From Flammeovirga kamogawensis (GTDB lineage: Bacteria > Bacteroidota > Bacteroidia > Cytophagales > Flammeovirgaceae), in assembly GCF_018736065.1 (NCBI RefSeq), contig NZ_CP076128.1:124001-188000 (forward strand): a stretch of 64,000 nt of DNA. Reading direction: 5' to 3'. Numbering within the stretch: position 1 is the first letter of the stretch; each line of letters begins with the position of its first letter. A model generated the notes under the pieces. The model was not told where the DNA came from and searched no databases. It worked only from the letters and a program-made list of their open reading frames with translations. Below, piece after piece: positions 17,403 through 25,672 of the stretch. Both the position numbers and the translations under genes were made by a program.

Positions 17403-17560
17403 TATATTTGGATACCAAAAGATGAAATTATGTTTCAATCCTTTGGACTTCATAGCTGGTTGAAATCGTGAGCATGATTAGCCTCATGTTTACGTGCTTT
17501 ATGTTACTCATAAAGTTGAAACGCTCAATATCGATTAGATATTGGGCGTTTCTTTTTTTT
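17403..17560 (+). ncRNA. Candidate small structured RNA (or attenuator-like orphan transcript)
   Basis: The 445 bases between mutS2 and the convergent symporter gene contain a stand-alone transcription-unit signature. A -7-like TATATTTG lies at 17403-17410; the nearest upstream TTG at 17386 is only 14 bases away. A strong terminator follows at 17518-17560. The roughly 135-base candidate transcript holds CATGA/TCATG and CTTTATG/CATAAAG hairpins. GTTTCAAT (17432) could pair with GTTGAAAC (17515), overlapping and competing with the terminator stem. A 13-codon frame (ATG at 17422) is also present. No gene follows on this strand. I match it to no known RNA family. Confidence 0.45.
17518..17560 (+). 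terminator. Strong terminator of the candidate small RNA
   Basis: A 14-base stem, GAAACGCTCAATAT with ATATTGGGCGTTTC (one G-U), is followed by eight T. It cannot belong to mutS2, which has its own terminator about 230 bases upstream. Confidence 0.9.
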
Positions 17561-17658
17561 GCTAATTTCTATTTTGGTTCTTATTAGGAGGATATGATTA
17601 CTTGATGAGAGTATTTGAATAATTGCTAAAAGCATTAATAAGTATATCAAAAATTAAT

Positions 17659-17693
17659 AAAAAAGGTTCTATCGAATTAAATCAATAGAACCT
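17659..17693 (-). terminator. Terminator of the AGCS symporter gene
   Basis: GGTTCTAT pairs with ATAGAACC about 27 bases beyond the stop codon, followed on the minus strand by a T-rich tract. The rest of the 17561-17719 interval shows no gene. Confidence 0.75.
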
Positions 17694-17719
17694 CTTTGTA
17701 ATTGTAGATATAATTTGTG

Positions 17720-19396
17720 CTATCTCTTGATGCCAAATTTATTTTCCATATGATCCCAATAGGTATTTAAACTATCTTTCATGTCTTTCCTTAAAATTAA
17801 TAAACCAATAAGGTTAGGAATAGTCATTAGAGCTATGGTAATACCAGAGAGTGTCCAAATTATAGTAGTATCAGCAAAAGATCCGATAAAGAAAGCTCCA
17901 ACATATACAATTCTAAAATACTTAACAGAAGCACTGCCAAATAAGAACGTCATGGCTCTATCTCCATAATAAGACCAAGAAATGGCTGTGGAGAAAGCAA
18001 AGAGTAAAAGGCCGATTGTTACAATGTATTTACCGTATTCTCCAAAGTAACTTCTACTAAATGCTAAACTTGTAAGTGGAGCACTGTGAATTAAAGATTT
18101 ACCAGTTATTACTAGCCCATCTTTCCATTGGACTTTTCCTTTAGTAACTTTTAAATGACCAGAATAAGGTTCTCCTTGGTAAGTTACTTTTACACCTTCA
18201 GCAAGTGAACGAGCGTGAATTAAAGTAACTGTATTTTTTATTGTCCCATTTACTACATTTAATTCTCCATCAAAAACAGGAAGGGTTTCTTCTCCACTAA
18301 TATGGAAAGCTAACTTTTCTCTGTCGTTGTTAGGATTGTTTTTGCTATCATCATAAACTGTATTTAAAACTTGTAAATCAGTTTGTTGAAAAGTATTGTC
18401 GACTTTTTCTCTCCAAACATTTGAAGAAAGAAGTGCTAAGCCAGTTAAACTACAAATAACAATTGTATCAATAAATGGCTCTAAAATAGCAACCATACCT
18501 TCTGATACAGGTTCTTTTGTTTTTGCAGATGCGTGAGCGATTGGTGCAGAACCTTGCCCAGCTTCATTAGAAAATAATCCTCTGTTAACACCTCTATTAA
18601 ATGCAAAAGCTAATGTTGCTCCTAAGAAACCACCAGTGGCAGATGTTCCGCTAAAAATATCACCTATTACTCTTCCGATAGAGCTTGGGATATTTTCAAA
18701 ATTATAAAAGATAACGGCTAAACATCCAATAAAATAGATGACGGCCATTATTGGGACTAATTTTTCTGTTACTGAGGCAATTCTTTTAATACCGCCTAAG
18801 ATTACAAAAGCTAATAGTACAGAAAGTACTGCACCAGTAATGTATTGTTCTACTCCAAAAGTTGCAAACATAGATGATGCAATACTATTAACTTGAGGTA
18901 AATTACCTGTTCCAAAAGAAGATAATACAGTTGCAATAGCAAATAAAACTGCCATCCATTTCATGTTTAACTTGTTTTTCATGAAATACATAGGGCCACC
19001 TGCCATTGTACCATCTGCTGTTTTTTCTCTGTATTTATGTGATAATGTTACTTCAACAAACTTTGTTGTCATACCAAAAAAGGCCGTGACTACCATCCAA
19101 AAAAGTGCAGCTGGACCACCTAAATGTATTGCAAGTGCTACACCAGCAATATTACCAGTGCCTACAGTACCTGAAAGTGCAGTAGCAAGTGCTTGAAAAT
19201 GAGAAGTGTCTCCTTCGTCATCTTTTTCATCGTATTTTCCTTTTACAACGTCGATTGCGTGTTTAAAGAAACGAATTTGTGGAAATTGTAAGTAGACTGT
19301 AAAAAATAAACCTGTTAGTAATAGTAGAGCTACAAACCAATAGGATCCGCCTATGTAACTATCTATAAGGCTTAAAATATCGTTTAAATGTTGCAT
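17720..19396 (-). CDS. Sodium:alanine/glycine symporter (AGCS family) with large extra domain
   Basis: 558 residues, longer than the usual 450-480. The AGCS hallmarks are present: [64 protein letters not shown] and [16 protein letters not shown]. About ten hydrophobic helices are visible. Residues about 329-433, between two membrane helices, form a soluble insert of roughly 105 residues rich in beta-like and polar sequence ([19 protein letters not shown] to [12 protein letters not shown]). It is located where an external loop is expected. The protein probably imports alanine or glycine with sodium. The gene is alone on its strand. Confidence 0.92.
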   Translation of the reverse strand: MQHLNDILSLIDSYIGGSYWFVALLLLTGLFFTVYLQFPQIRFFKHAIDVVKGKYDEKDDEGDTSHFQALATALSGTVGTGNIAGVALAIHLGGPAALFWMVVTAFFGMTTKFVEVTLSHKYREKTADGTMAGGPMYFMKNKLNMKWMAVLFAIATVLSSFGTGNLPQVNSIASSMFATFGVEQYITGAVLSVLLAFVILGGIKRIASVTEKLVPIMAVIYFIGCLAVIFYNFENIPSSIGRVIGDIFSGTSATGGFLGATLAFAFNRGVNRGLFSNEAGQGSAPIAHASAKTKEPVSEGMVAILEPFIDTIVICSLTGLALLSSNVWREKVDNTFQQTDLQVLNTVYDDSKNNPNNDREKLAFHISGEETLPVFDGELNVVNGTIKNTVTLIHARSLAEGVKVTYQGEPYSGHLKVTKGKVQWKDGLVITGKSLIHSAPLTSLAFSRSYFGEYGKYIVTIGLLLFAFSTAISWSYYGDRAMTFLFGSASVKYFRIVYVGAFFIGSFADTTIIWTLSGITIALMTIPNLIGLLILRKDMKDSLNTYWDHMENKFGIKR

Positions 19397-19777
19397 GTGT
19401 TTGACTGTATAGCGTAGTGTCTAAAGCTTGATTATATTTTAATGTATATAAAAAAATGTATGCGAATTTATCAAAAGATAAATAGAATACTATGACTTTT
19501 TAGTTTCTAAATCGTTTTTTGAAGAAAATTAGTGGTTTATATAAATGTTTAACAACTAATCGAGTTCAATTGTAGAGATATCAAGTAATTGCATTAAGTA
19601 TCAGAAATAAATAAACAAATTTTTATAAAAAACTGGTGAATTAACGCTTATTCTTCAATAATTTGTGTGATTAAAACGAGTAAAATTGTAGCTTGCGTTT
19701 CAAAATTCTCACAGCAAATTTTGTGGCCAGTTGTAGGGACTCAAATGGGGGAATAACATTTTAAATCTTATACCACA
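19397..19777. other. Intergenic region between the symporter and thrS
   Basis: 381 AT-rich bases between divergent genes. The only structure I see is a hairpin, CAAAATT with AATTTTG (about 19702-19724), in the thrS leader. No convincing TTG/TAnnTTTG pair, small gene or T-box-like element is visible. Confidence 0.6.
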
Positions 19778-21703
19778 ATGATTAAAGTTACATTGCCGGA
19801 TAATTCGGTAAGAGAGTATGAAAGCGGAGCAACTTCTTTAGATGTTGCAAAAAGCATAAGCGAAGGCTTGGCAAGAAACGTATTAGCCGCTGAGGTTAAT
19901 GGTGAAGTTTGGGATGCTACCAGACCTTTAACCGCAGACTCAAATGTAAAATTATTAACGTGGAATGATACGGATGGCAAATCTACATTTTGGCATTCAT
20001 CAGCTCACTTGATGGCCGAGGCATTGGAGGCTTTATATCCAGGCGTGAAATTAGGTATCGGACCTTCTATCGAAAATGGTTTCTACTATGATGTAGATTT
20101 TATGGATTATGACTTCTCTTCTGATGACTTGCCAAAAGTTGAACAGAAGATGAAAGAATTAGCAAAGAAAAAGAACCAATATCTACGTTCTGATATTTCT
20201 AAAGCTGATGCTATAAAATACTTCGAAGAAAAAGAAGATCCTTATAAACTTGATTTGTTAGAAAGATTAGAAGACGGTTCTATCACATTCTATAAACAAG
20301 GAGAATTTACAGATTTATGTCGTGGACCTCATATTCCAAATACAGGTTTTGTAAAAGCTATTAAGTTAACTAGTGTAGCTGGTGCTTATTGGAGAGGAGA
20401 CGAGAAAAATAAAATGCTTACACGTATTTATGGTATTACATTCCCTAAAGCAAAGGAATTAAATGAATACTTAGAACGCGTTGAAGAAGCAAAGAAAAGA
20501 GATCATAGAAAAGTAGGTCAAGAACTTGACTTATTTACATTTTCTCAACGTGTAGGACTTGGTTTACCATTATGGTTACCAAAGGGTACAACTTTAAGAG
20601 AGCGTTTAGAAAATTTCTTAAGAAAAGCACAAGCGAAAGCAGGTTACCAACAAGTAGTTACTCCACATATTGGATCAAAAGACCTTTATGTAACTTCTGG
20701 GCACTATGCTAAATATGGAGAGGATTCTTTCCAACCAATTCATACTCCAAACGAAGGTGAAGAGTATTTATTGAAACCAATGAACTGTCCTCATCACTGT
20801 GAGATTTACCGTTCACGTCCTCGTTCATACAGAGATTTACCAATTCGTTTAGCTGAATTTGGTACTGTATACAGGTATGAGCAAAGTGGAGAATTACACG
20901 GTCTGACAAGGGTTCGTGGGTTTACTCAAGATGATGCACACTTATTCTGTCGTCCAGATCAAGTAAAAGAAGAATTTGCTAAAGTAATTGACCTTGTATT
21001 GTATGTTTTCAAATCTTTAGGGTTTGAAGATTATATGGCTCAAATCTCTTTAAGAGATAAAGAAGATAGAGCAAAATACATAGGAAATGAAGCAGATTGG
21101 GATAGAGCTGAGAAGGATATTGAAGAAGTAGCTGCAGAAAAAGGACTTAACACAGTAGTTGAGTACGGAGAAGCAGCATTCTACGGTCCTAAACTTGACT
21201 TTATGGTACGTGATGCATTAGGGAGATCGTGGCAATTAGGTACAATCCAAGTAGATTATCAGTTACCACAACGTTTTGAGTTAGAGTACAAAGACTCTGA
21301 TAACTCAATGAAACGTCCTGTTATGATTCACAGAGCTCCATTTGGTTCAATGGAACGTTTTATTGCCATCTTAATTGAGCATACTGGTGGTAATTTCCCA
21401 TTATGGTTAGCTCCTGAGCAGTTTACATTATTACCTGTTTCTGATAAATACAACGACTACGCTTATGGTGTTATGTCTATGTTAGAAGAAGAAGGATTTA
21501 CAGGAACTGTAGATGCAAGAGCGGAAAAAATTGGACGTAAAATTCGTGATGCTGAAGTACAAAAAACACCATACATGTTAATTGTGGGTGAAAAAGAGAT
21601 GGAAGGAAACTCTGTTTCAGTACGTAAAAAAGGTGAAGGCGATATCGGTATGTTAGAATTACCAGCTTTTGTTGAATTATTCAAGAAAGAAACAGCAGTT
21701 TAA
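19778..21703 (+). CDS. thrS: Threonyl-tRNA synthetase
   Basis: 641 residues, full length. An N-terminal TGS domain (residues 1-61) is followed by the editing domain ([39 protein letters not shown]). The class II core has the zinc ligand Cys337 in MNCPHHC, motif 2 in [14 protein letters not shown], and motif 3 in [18 protein letters not shown]. The C-terminal anticodon-binding domain ends VELFKKE. It charges tRNA-Thr in the cytoplasm. The infC-rpmI-rplT genes often found downstream are absent here. Confidence 0.98.
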   Translation: MIKVTLPDNSVREYESGATSLDVAKSISEGLARNVLAAEVNGEVWDATRPLTADSNVKLLTWNDTDGKSTFWHSSAHLMAEALEALYPGVKLGIGPSIENGFYYDVDFMDYDFSSDDLPKVEQKMKELAKKKNQYLRSDISKADAIKYFEEKEDPYKLDLLERLEDGSITFYKQGEFTDLCRGPHIPNTGFVKAIKLTSVAGAYWRGDEKNKMLTRIYGITFPKAKELNEYLERVEEAKKRDHRKVGQELDLFTFSQRVGLGLPLWLPKGTTLRERLENFLRKAQAKAGYQQVVTPHIGSKDLYVTSGHYAKYGEDSFQPIHTPNEGEEYLLKPMNCPHHCEIYRSRPRSYRDLPIRLAEFGTVYRYEQSGELHGLTRVRGFTQDDAHLFCRPDQVKEEFAKVIDLVLYVFKSLGFEDYMAQISLRDKEDRAKYIGNEADWDRAEKDIEEVAAEKGLNTVVEYGEAAFYGPKLDFMVRDALGRSWQLGTIQVDYQLPQRFELEYKDSDNSMKRPVMIHRAPFGSMERFIAILIEHTGGNFPLWLAPEQFTLLPVSDKYNDYAYGVMSMLEEEGFTGTVDARAEKIGRKIRDAEVQKTPYMLIVGEKEMEGNSVSVRKKGEGDIGMLELPAFVELFKKETAV

Positions 21704-21722
21704 TTGCTGATATGATATAAAA

Positions 21723-21762
21723 AATGAGTTGTGACTTTTTAGTTGCAACTCATTGTTATTTT
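21723..21762 (+). terminator. Probable terminator after thrS
   Basis: AATGAGTTGT pairs with GCAACTCATT. The T tract (TTATTTT) is interrupted, so termination may be partial and read on into the next gene 22 bases later. Confidence 0.5.
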
Positions 21763-21784
21763 AAACTAATAAATAGATTTAACC

Positions 21785-22993
21785 ATGGTGTATGATGTAA
21801 TCATCATAGGTGCTGGAATTGTAGGTATGGCATCTGCAATGAAAATTAAACAGCAATCTCCTGAGTTAAGAGTACTTGTACTAGAAAAGGAAGAAGGCGT
21901 TGCTAAACATCAAACCGGGCACAATAGTGGGGTAATTCATTCAGGTTTATACTACAAACCAGGTAGTCATAAAGCATTGAATTGTATTGATGGTTATAAC
22001 CAGCTGATCAAATTTTGTGATGAAGAGAACGTGAAATACGACTTATGTGGTAAGATCGTTGTGGCTACTGATCAAAAAGAATTAGAAAATTTAAATGCCT
22101 TATATGAAAGAGGCATTGAAAATGGACTAACTGATTTAAGAAAATTATCTTCTTCTGAAATTAAGGAGTATGAGCCGTATTGTACTGGTATTGCTGGATT
22201 ACATGTCCCTCAAACAGGTATAATTGATTATACTGAAGTGACAGAAAAATATAAAGAGGTTTTTACAGAACGTTTTGGAGGTATTGTAAAATTTGGCCAC
22301 AAAGTAGAAGATATCCGTTTGGGGAGTATCGGAGCTGAAGTAGCTACTTCTAAAGGTGTTTTTAGGTCTCATTTAGTAGTAAACTGTGCTGGTTTATATA
22401 GTGATAGAGTAGCCCAGTTAGCTTTAAAACAATTGGATGTTAGAATTATTCCTTTCAGAGGAGAATACTATGAGATTAAGCCAAATAAGCATTATCTAGT
22501 TAAGAACTTAATTTACCCTGTTCCAGATCCTTCATTCCCATTCTTAGGTGTTCACTTTACAAGAATGATTAATGGTGGTGTTGAAGCAGGACCAAATGCT
22601 GTATTAGCGTATAAAAGAGAAGGTTATACAAAGTCTGATATTAATGTAGGAGAATTATTTGAGTCACTAACTTGGAAAGGATTTATCAAGATAGCATCAA
22701 AATATTGGCCAACAGGTATTGGAGAAATGTACCGATCTTATTCTAAAACGGCTTTTACAAAAGCCTTACGTCGTCTTTTACCAGATCTAAAAGAATCTGA
22801 CTTAAAGAAAGGCGGAGCAGGAGTTAGAGCTCAAGCATGTGATAAAGATGGAGGTTTGATTGATGATTTCTTGTTTGTAGAAGAATCAAGAATGATAAAT
22901 GTATTAAACGCACCATCTCCAGCAGCAACATCTTCTCTAGCTATTGGTGATACAATTGCAGGAAAAGTATTTGCTAAGCTGAAAAATAACTAA
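21785..22993 (+). CDS. lhgO: L-2-hydroxyglutarate oxidase
   Basis: 402 residues of the DAO/LhgO family. It has an N-terminal FAD-binding GAGIVGMASAM motif, then KHQTGHNSGVIHSGLYYKPGS, which is diagnostic for LhgO/L2HGDH. Further motifs are FRGEYYEI, NLIYPVPDPSFPFLGVHFTR and a C-terminal GAGVRAQACDKDG. It oxidises L-2-hydroxyglutarate to 2-oxoglutarate and passes electrons to the quinone pool in characterised members. It lies 81 bases downstream of thrS, with only a weak hairpin between. Confidence 0.93.
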   Translation: MVYDVIIIGAGIVGMASAMKIKQQSPELRVLVLEKEEGVAKHQTGHNSGVIHSGLYYKPGSHKALNCIDGYNQLIKFCDEENVKYDLCGKIVVATDQKELENLNALYERGIENGLTDLRKLSSSEIKEYEPYCTGIAGLHVPQTGIIDYTEVTEKYKEVFTERFGGIVKFGHKVEDIRLGSIGAEVATSKGVFRSHLVVNCAGLYSDRVAQLALKQLDVRIIPFRGEYYEIKPNKHYLVKNLIYPVPDPSFPFLGVHFTRMINGGVEAGPNAVLAYKREGYTKSDINVGELFESLTWKGFIKIASKYWPTGIGEMYRSYSKTAFTKALRRLLPDLKESDLKKGGAGVRAQACDKDGGLIDDFLFVEESRMINVLNAPSPAATSSLAIGDTIAGKVFAKLKNN

Positions 22994-23003
22994 GAATTTT
23001 AAA

Positions 23004-23035
23004 AGAGTATAGAATTTATTTAGATTCTATACTCT
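23004..23035 (+). terminator. Perfect hairpin after lhgO
   Basis: AGAGTATAGAAT pairs with ATTCTATACTCT (12 base pairs). There is no T run after it, so it may act as a 3'-end stabiliser rather than a classical terminator. Confidence 0.45.
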
Positions 23036-23084
23036 TGAAATTCAGTGTAAAATTAAGTTGTTATATTTTTTTTACAATATATAG

Positions 23085-23115
23085 TTTGGATATAAATTAT
23101 CTACGCTTACCTTTG
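23085..23115 (+). promoter_or_regulatory. Promoter of the tRNA-Val array
   Basis: TTTG at 23085-23088 and TACCTTTG at 23108-23115 are separated by 19 bases, an exact match to the Bacteroidota primary-sigma consensus TTTG-N19-TAnnTTTG. Transcription should begin about 35 bases before the first tRNA. Confidence 0.85.
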
Positions 23116-23157
23116 CACTCGCAATGACACAAACGGTGTCTATTTAATGTAATGATC

Positions 23158-23232
23158 GGGATGTTAGCTCAGTTGGTTTAGAGCACCTGCCTTACAAGCA
23201 GGGGGTCATAGGTTCGAATCCTATACGTCCCA
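23158..23232 (+). tRNA. tRNA-Val (anticodon TAC), copy 1 of 8
   Basis: 75 bases folding as a full cloverleaf: acceptor GGGATGT/ACGTCCC with one G-U, D stem GCTC/GAGC, anticodon stem CCTGC/GCAGG with loop CTTACAA, T arm ATAGG-TTCGAAT-CCTAT. The anticodon TAC reads the valine codon GTA. CCA is encoded immediately after the discriminator A. Confidence 0.98.
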
Positions 23233-23252
23233 CCAATTCACGCAAGTGTATT

Positions 23253-23327
23253 GGGATGTTAGCTCAGTTGGTTTAGAGCACCTGCCTTACAAGCAGGGGG
23301 TCATAGGTTCGAATCCTATACGTCCCA
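23253..23327 (+). tRNA. tRNA-Val (TAC), copy 2 of 8
   Basis: Identical in sequence to copy 1. The bases after the discriminator are CAC, so CCA is not encoded. The spacer before it (20 bases) contains an imperfect inverted repeat CAATTCAC/GTGTATTG. Confidence 0.98.
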
Positions 23328-23349
23328 CACAATTCACATTAAGTGTATT

Positions 23350-23424
23350 GGGGTGTTAGCTCAGTTGGTTTAGAGCACCTGCCTTACAAGCAGGGGGTCA
23401 CAGGTTCGAATCCTGTACGCCCCA
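23350..23424 (+). tRNA. tRNA-Val (TAC), copy 3 of 8, variant
   Basis: Differs from copy 1 in the acceptor stem (GGGGTGT/ACGCCCC) and T stem (ACAGG/CCTGT). Each difference is paired with a compensating change, so the fold is kept. CCA is not encoded. Confidence 0.98.
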
Positions 23425-23444
23425 CTTTTGACATATTTATTTTC

Positions 23445-23519
23445 GGGATGTTAGCTCAGTTGGTTTAGAGCACCTGCCTTACAAGCAGGGGGTCATAGGT
23501 TCGAATCCTATACGTCCCA
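23445..23519 (+). tRNA. tRNA-Val (TAC), copy 4 of 8
   Basis: Identical to copy 1; CCA is not encoded. The preceding spacer is of a different type (TTTTGACATATTTATTTTC) and lacks the inverted repeat. Confidence 0.98.
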
Positions 23520-23540
23520 CACAATTCACGCAAGTGTATT

Positions 23541-23615
23541 GGGATGTTAGCTCAGTTGGTTTAGAGCACCTGCCTTACAAGCAGGGGGTCATAGGTTCGA
23601 ATCCTATACGTCCCA
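23541..23615 (+). tRNA. tRNA-Val (TAC), copy 5 of 8
   Basis: Identical to copy 1; CCA is not encoded. The spacer before it is nearly identical to the spacer between copies 1 and 2. Confidence 0.98.
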
Positions 23616-23637
23616 CACAATTCACGTAAAGTGTATT

Positions 23638-23712
23638 GGGATGTTAGCTCAGTTGGTTTAGAGCACCTGCCTTACAAGCAGGGGGTCACAGGTTCGAATC
23701 CTGTACGTCCCA
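23638..23712 (+). tRNA. tRNA-Val (TAC), copy 6 of 8, variant
   Basis: Shares the ACAGG/CCTGT T stem with copy 3 but keeps the common acceptor stem. CCA is not encoded. Confidence 0.98.
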
Positions 23713-23730
23713 CATTTGATATATTATTTT

Positions 23731-23805
23731 GGGATGTTAGCTCAGTTGGTTTAGAGCACCTGCCTTACAAGCAGGGGGTCATAGGTTCGAATCCTATACG
23801 TCCCA
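23731..23805 (+). tRNA. tRNA-Val (TAC), copy 7 of 8
   Basis: Identical to copy 1. It is followed by CCA, the only copy besides the first in which the 3' end is encoded. The preceding spacer resembles the one after copy 3. Confidence 0.98.
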
Positions 23806-23826
23806 CCAATACACGATAAGTGCATT

Positions 23827-23901
23827 GGGATGTTAGCTCAGTTGGTTTAGAGCACCTGCCTTACAAGCAGGGGGTCATAGGTTCGAATCCTATACGTCCC
23901 A
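23827..23901 (+). tRNA. tRNA-Val (TAC), copy 8 of 8
   Basis: Identical to copy 1; CCA is not encoded. Last copy, followed by a terminator ten bases downstream. Confidence 0.98.
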
Positions 23902-23910
23902 CACAAAAAT

Positions 23911-23942
23911 AAGGATACATCCAAAAGGTGTGTCCTTTTTTT
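23911..23942 (+). terminator. Terminator of the tRNA-Val array
   Basis: AAGGATACA pairs with TGTGTCCTT (one G-U), then a T run to 23942. Confidence 0.88.
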
Positions 23943-23994
23943 GTACCCTTTTGATTTTTAATCATTTATTCAAGAAAAATTATCACTTTTTTTG

Positions 23995-24023
23995 TTGGAT
24001 ATTCGTTTATAGTTCTAACTTTG
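23995..24023 (+). promoter_or_regulatory. Promoter of guaB
   Basis: TTG (23995-23997), 18 bases, then TAACTTTG (24016-24023), close to the Bacteroidota consensus. Transcription would begin around 24030, about 30 bases before the ATG at 24060, which supports that ATG over the TTG at 24051. Confidence 0.75.
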
Positions 24024-24059
24024 CACCGCAAATAATCACAGTTAAATTATTTGCTTCAA

Positions 24060-25535
24060 ATGGCTATCGATCCAAGTAAAGTTTTGTACGAGGCACTCAC
24101 ATATGATGATGTGCTATTAAGACCAGGTTTTTCTCAAATCCTTCCGAGAGAAACAACTACAAAAACCATGTTAACGAAAAACATCGCATTAAACATTCCT
24201 TTAGTGTCTGCTGCGATGGATACAGTTACCGAAGCTGATTTGGCAATTGCTATGGCTTTAGAAGGAGGTTTAGGCTTCATTCATAAAAACATGACAATTC
24301 AACAACAGGCTTCCCAAGTACGAAAAGTCAAGCGTTCGCAAAGTGGTATGATCTTAGATCCTGTTACCCTTACTGCGAACAAAACATTATTCGAAGCAAA
24401 CGAATTAATGAGGGAATATAAGATTGGTGGTATCCCAGTAATCGATGAAGAAGGTATATTAATTGGTATTTTAACCAATAGAGACCTTCGTTTCCAAAAA
24501 GACTTAAGTGTTGCAGTAAAAGAAATCATGACGCGTGAGAACTTAATCACAGCGGCTGATGGAATTACTTTAGACGAGGCTCAAGATATTCTTCAAGAGC
24601 ATAAAATTGAAAAACTTCCTATTGTAAGTAAATCAAACAAATTAGTTGGTTTAGTTACTTACAGAGATATTCTTAAAAATAAGAATAGACCTAATGCATG
24701 TAAAGACCAATATGGTCGTTTACGTGTTGGTGCTGCAGTTGGTGTAACTGGAGACTTAATGGAAAGAGTTTCAGAATTAGTGGCAGCAGGTGTAGATGTT
24801 ATCGGTTTAGATACAGCACATGGTCACTCTAAAGGTGTTATAGACGCCCTAAAGAAGGTAAAGAAGGAATTCCCAGATTTAGATGTTATCGTTGGTAATG
24901 TTGCTACTGAGGAAGGTGCAAGAGCATTGGCGGAAGCTGGTGCTGACGGTGTAAAAGTAGGTGTAGGTCCAGGTTCAATCTGTACTACTCGTGTTATTGC
25001 AGGTGTTGGTGTACCCCAGTTATCTGCTGTTTTCGAAGCTGCTGCAGCTTTAAGAGAACTAGGTGTTCCGTTTATTGCTGATGGAGGTGTTCGTTTTTCA
25101 GGAGATTTAGTTAAAGCCTTAGCAGGTGGTGCTGATGTTGTAATGATTGGATCATTATTAGCTGGTACAGATGAAGCTCCTGGTGATATGATTATCTTTG
25201 AAGGACGTAAATTTAAAGCATACAGAGGAATGGGATCTGTTGAAGCTATGAACCAAGGTTCTAAAGATAGATACTTCCAAGATGCTGAAGATGATATTAA
25301 AAAATTAGTTCCAGAAGGAATTGCAGGACGTGTACCTTATAAAGGACGTGTTGAAGAGGTACTTTACCAATTAGTTGGTGGTCTTAAAGCCGGAATGGGC
25401 TACTGCGGTGCTGGTTCTATTGAGCAGCTTAAAGATGCTAAATTTGTGAAAATTACAGGTGCAGGTGTGAAAGAATCTCATCCACATGATGTAACTATTA
25501 CAAGAGAAGCACCTAACTATTCTTCTAAAGGGTAG
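24060..25535 (+). CDS. guaB: Inosine-5'-monophosphate dehydrogenase
   Basis: 491 residues from ATG 24060 ([20 protein letters not shown]); the frame opens at a TTG 9 bases earlier, but the ATG fits the family start. The TIM-barrel core carries two CBS domains at about 95-210. The catalytic loop [13 protein letters not shown] holds Cys308, followed by [24 protein letters not shown] and the flap [10 protein letters not shown]. It catalyses NAD-dependent oxidation of IMP to XMP, the committed step of guanine nucleotide synthesis. guaA is not adjacent. It ends with a strong terminator. Confidence 0.97.
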   Translation: MAIDPSKVLYEALTYDDVLLRPGFSQILPRETTTKTMLTKNIALNIPLVSAAMDTVTEADLAIAMALEGGLGFIHKNMTIQQQASQVRKVKRSQSGMILDPVTLTANKTLFEANELMREYKIGGIPVIDEEGILIGILTNRDLRFQKDLSVAVKEIMTRENLITAADGITLDEAQDILQEHKIEKLPIVSKSNKLVGLVTYRDILKNKNRPNACKDQYGRLRVGAAVGVTGDLMERVSELVAAGVDVIGLDTAHGHSKGVIDALKKVKKEFPDLDVIVGNVATEEGARALAEAGADGVKVGVGPGSICTTRVIAGVGVPQLSAVFEAAAALRELGVPFIADGGVRFSGDLVKALAGGADVVMIGSLLAGTDEAPGDMIIFEGRKFKAYRGMGSVEAMNQGSKDRYFQDAEDDIKKLVPEGIAGRVPYKGRVEEVLYQLVGGLKAGMGYCGAGSIEQLKDAKFVKITGAGVKESHPHDVTITREAPNYSSKG

Positions 25536-25560
25536 TAAGTATAAATAGCTTAATTAAGGA

Positions 25561-25597
25561 AAGACTCAGAGAATTCAATTTCTCTGAGTCTTTTTTA
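25561..25597 (+). terminator. Terminator after guaB
   Basis: A perfect 13-base stem, AAGACTCAGAGAA with TTCTCTGAGTCTT, and six T. Confidence 0.92.
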
Positions 25598-25672
25598 TTT
25601 GCCAATTTTACTAAATATGTTTATTTATTTGGCATGTAATGATTAATTTTAATCAAATTATAAACATTTACT

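Noticed and set aside
19397-19777. T-box or other amino-acid-sensing leader before thrS
   Set aside because: No T-box sequence or specifier loop is visible, and such leaders are not typical in this phylum.
23631-23819. Open frame of 62 codons across tRNA copies
   Set aside because: It arises from two copies of the tRNA sequence read in one frame and has no independent coding evidence.
23158-23901. Regular repeat array with spacers of 18-22 bases, resembling a CRISPR
   Set aside because: The repeat unit is a complete tRNA cloverleaf with TAC anticodon, the spacers resemble each other, and no cas genes are present.
24051-24059. TTG start three codons upstream of the guaB ATG
   Set aside because: The ATG at 24060 gives the family N-terminus and sits at a suitable distance from the promoter.
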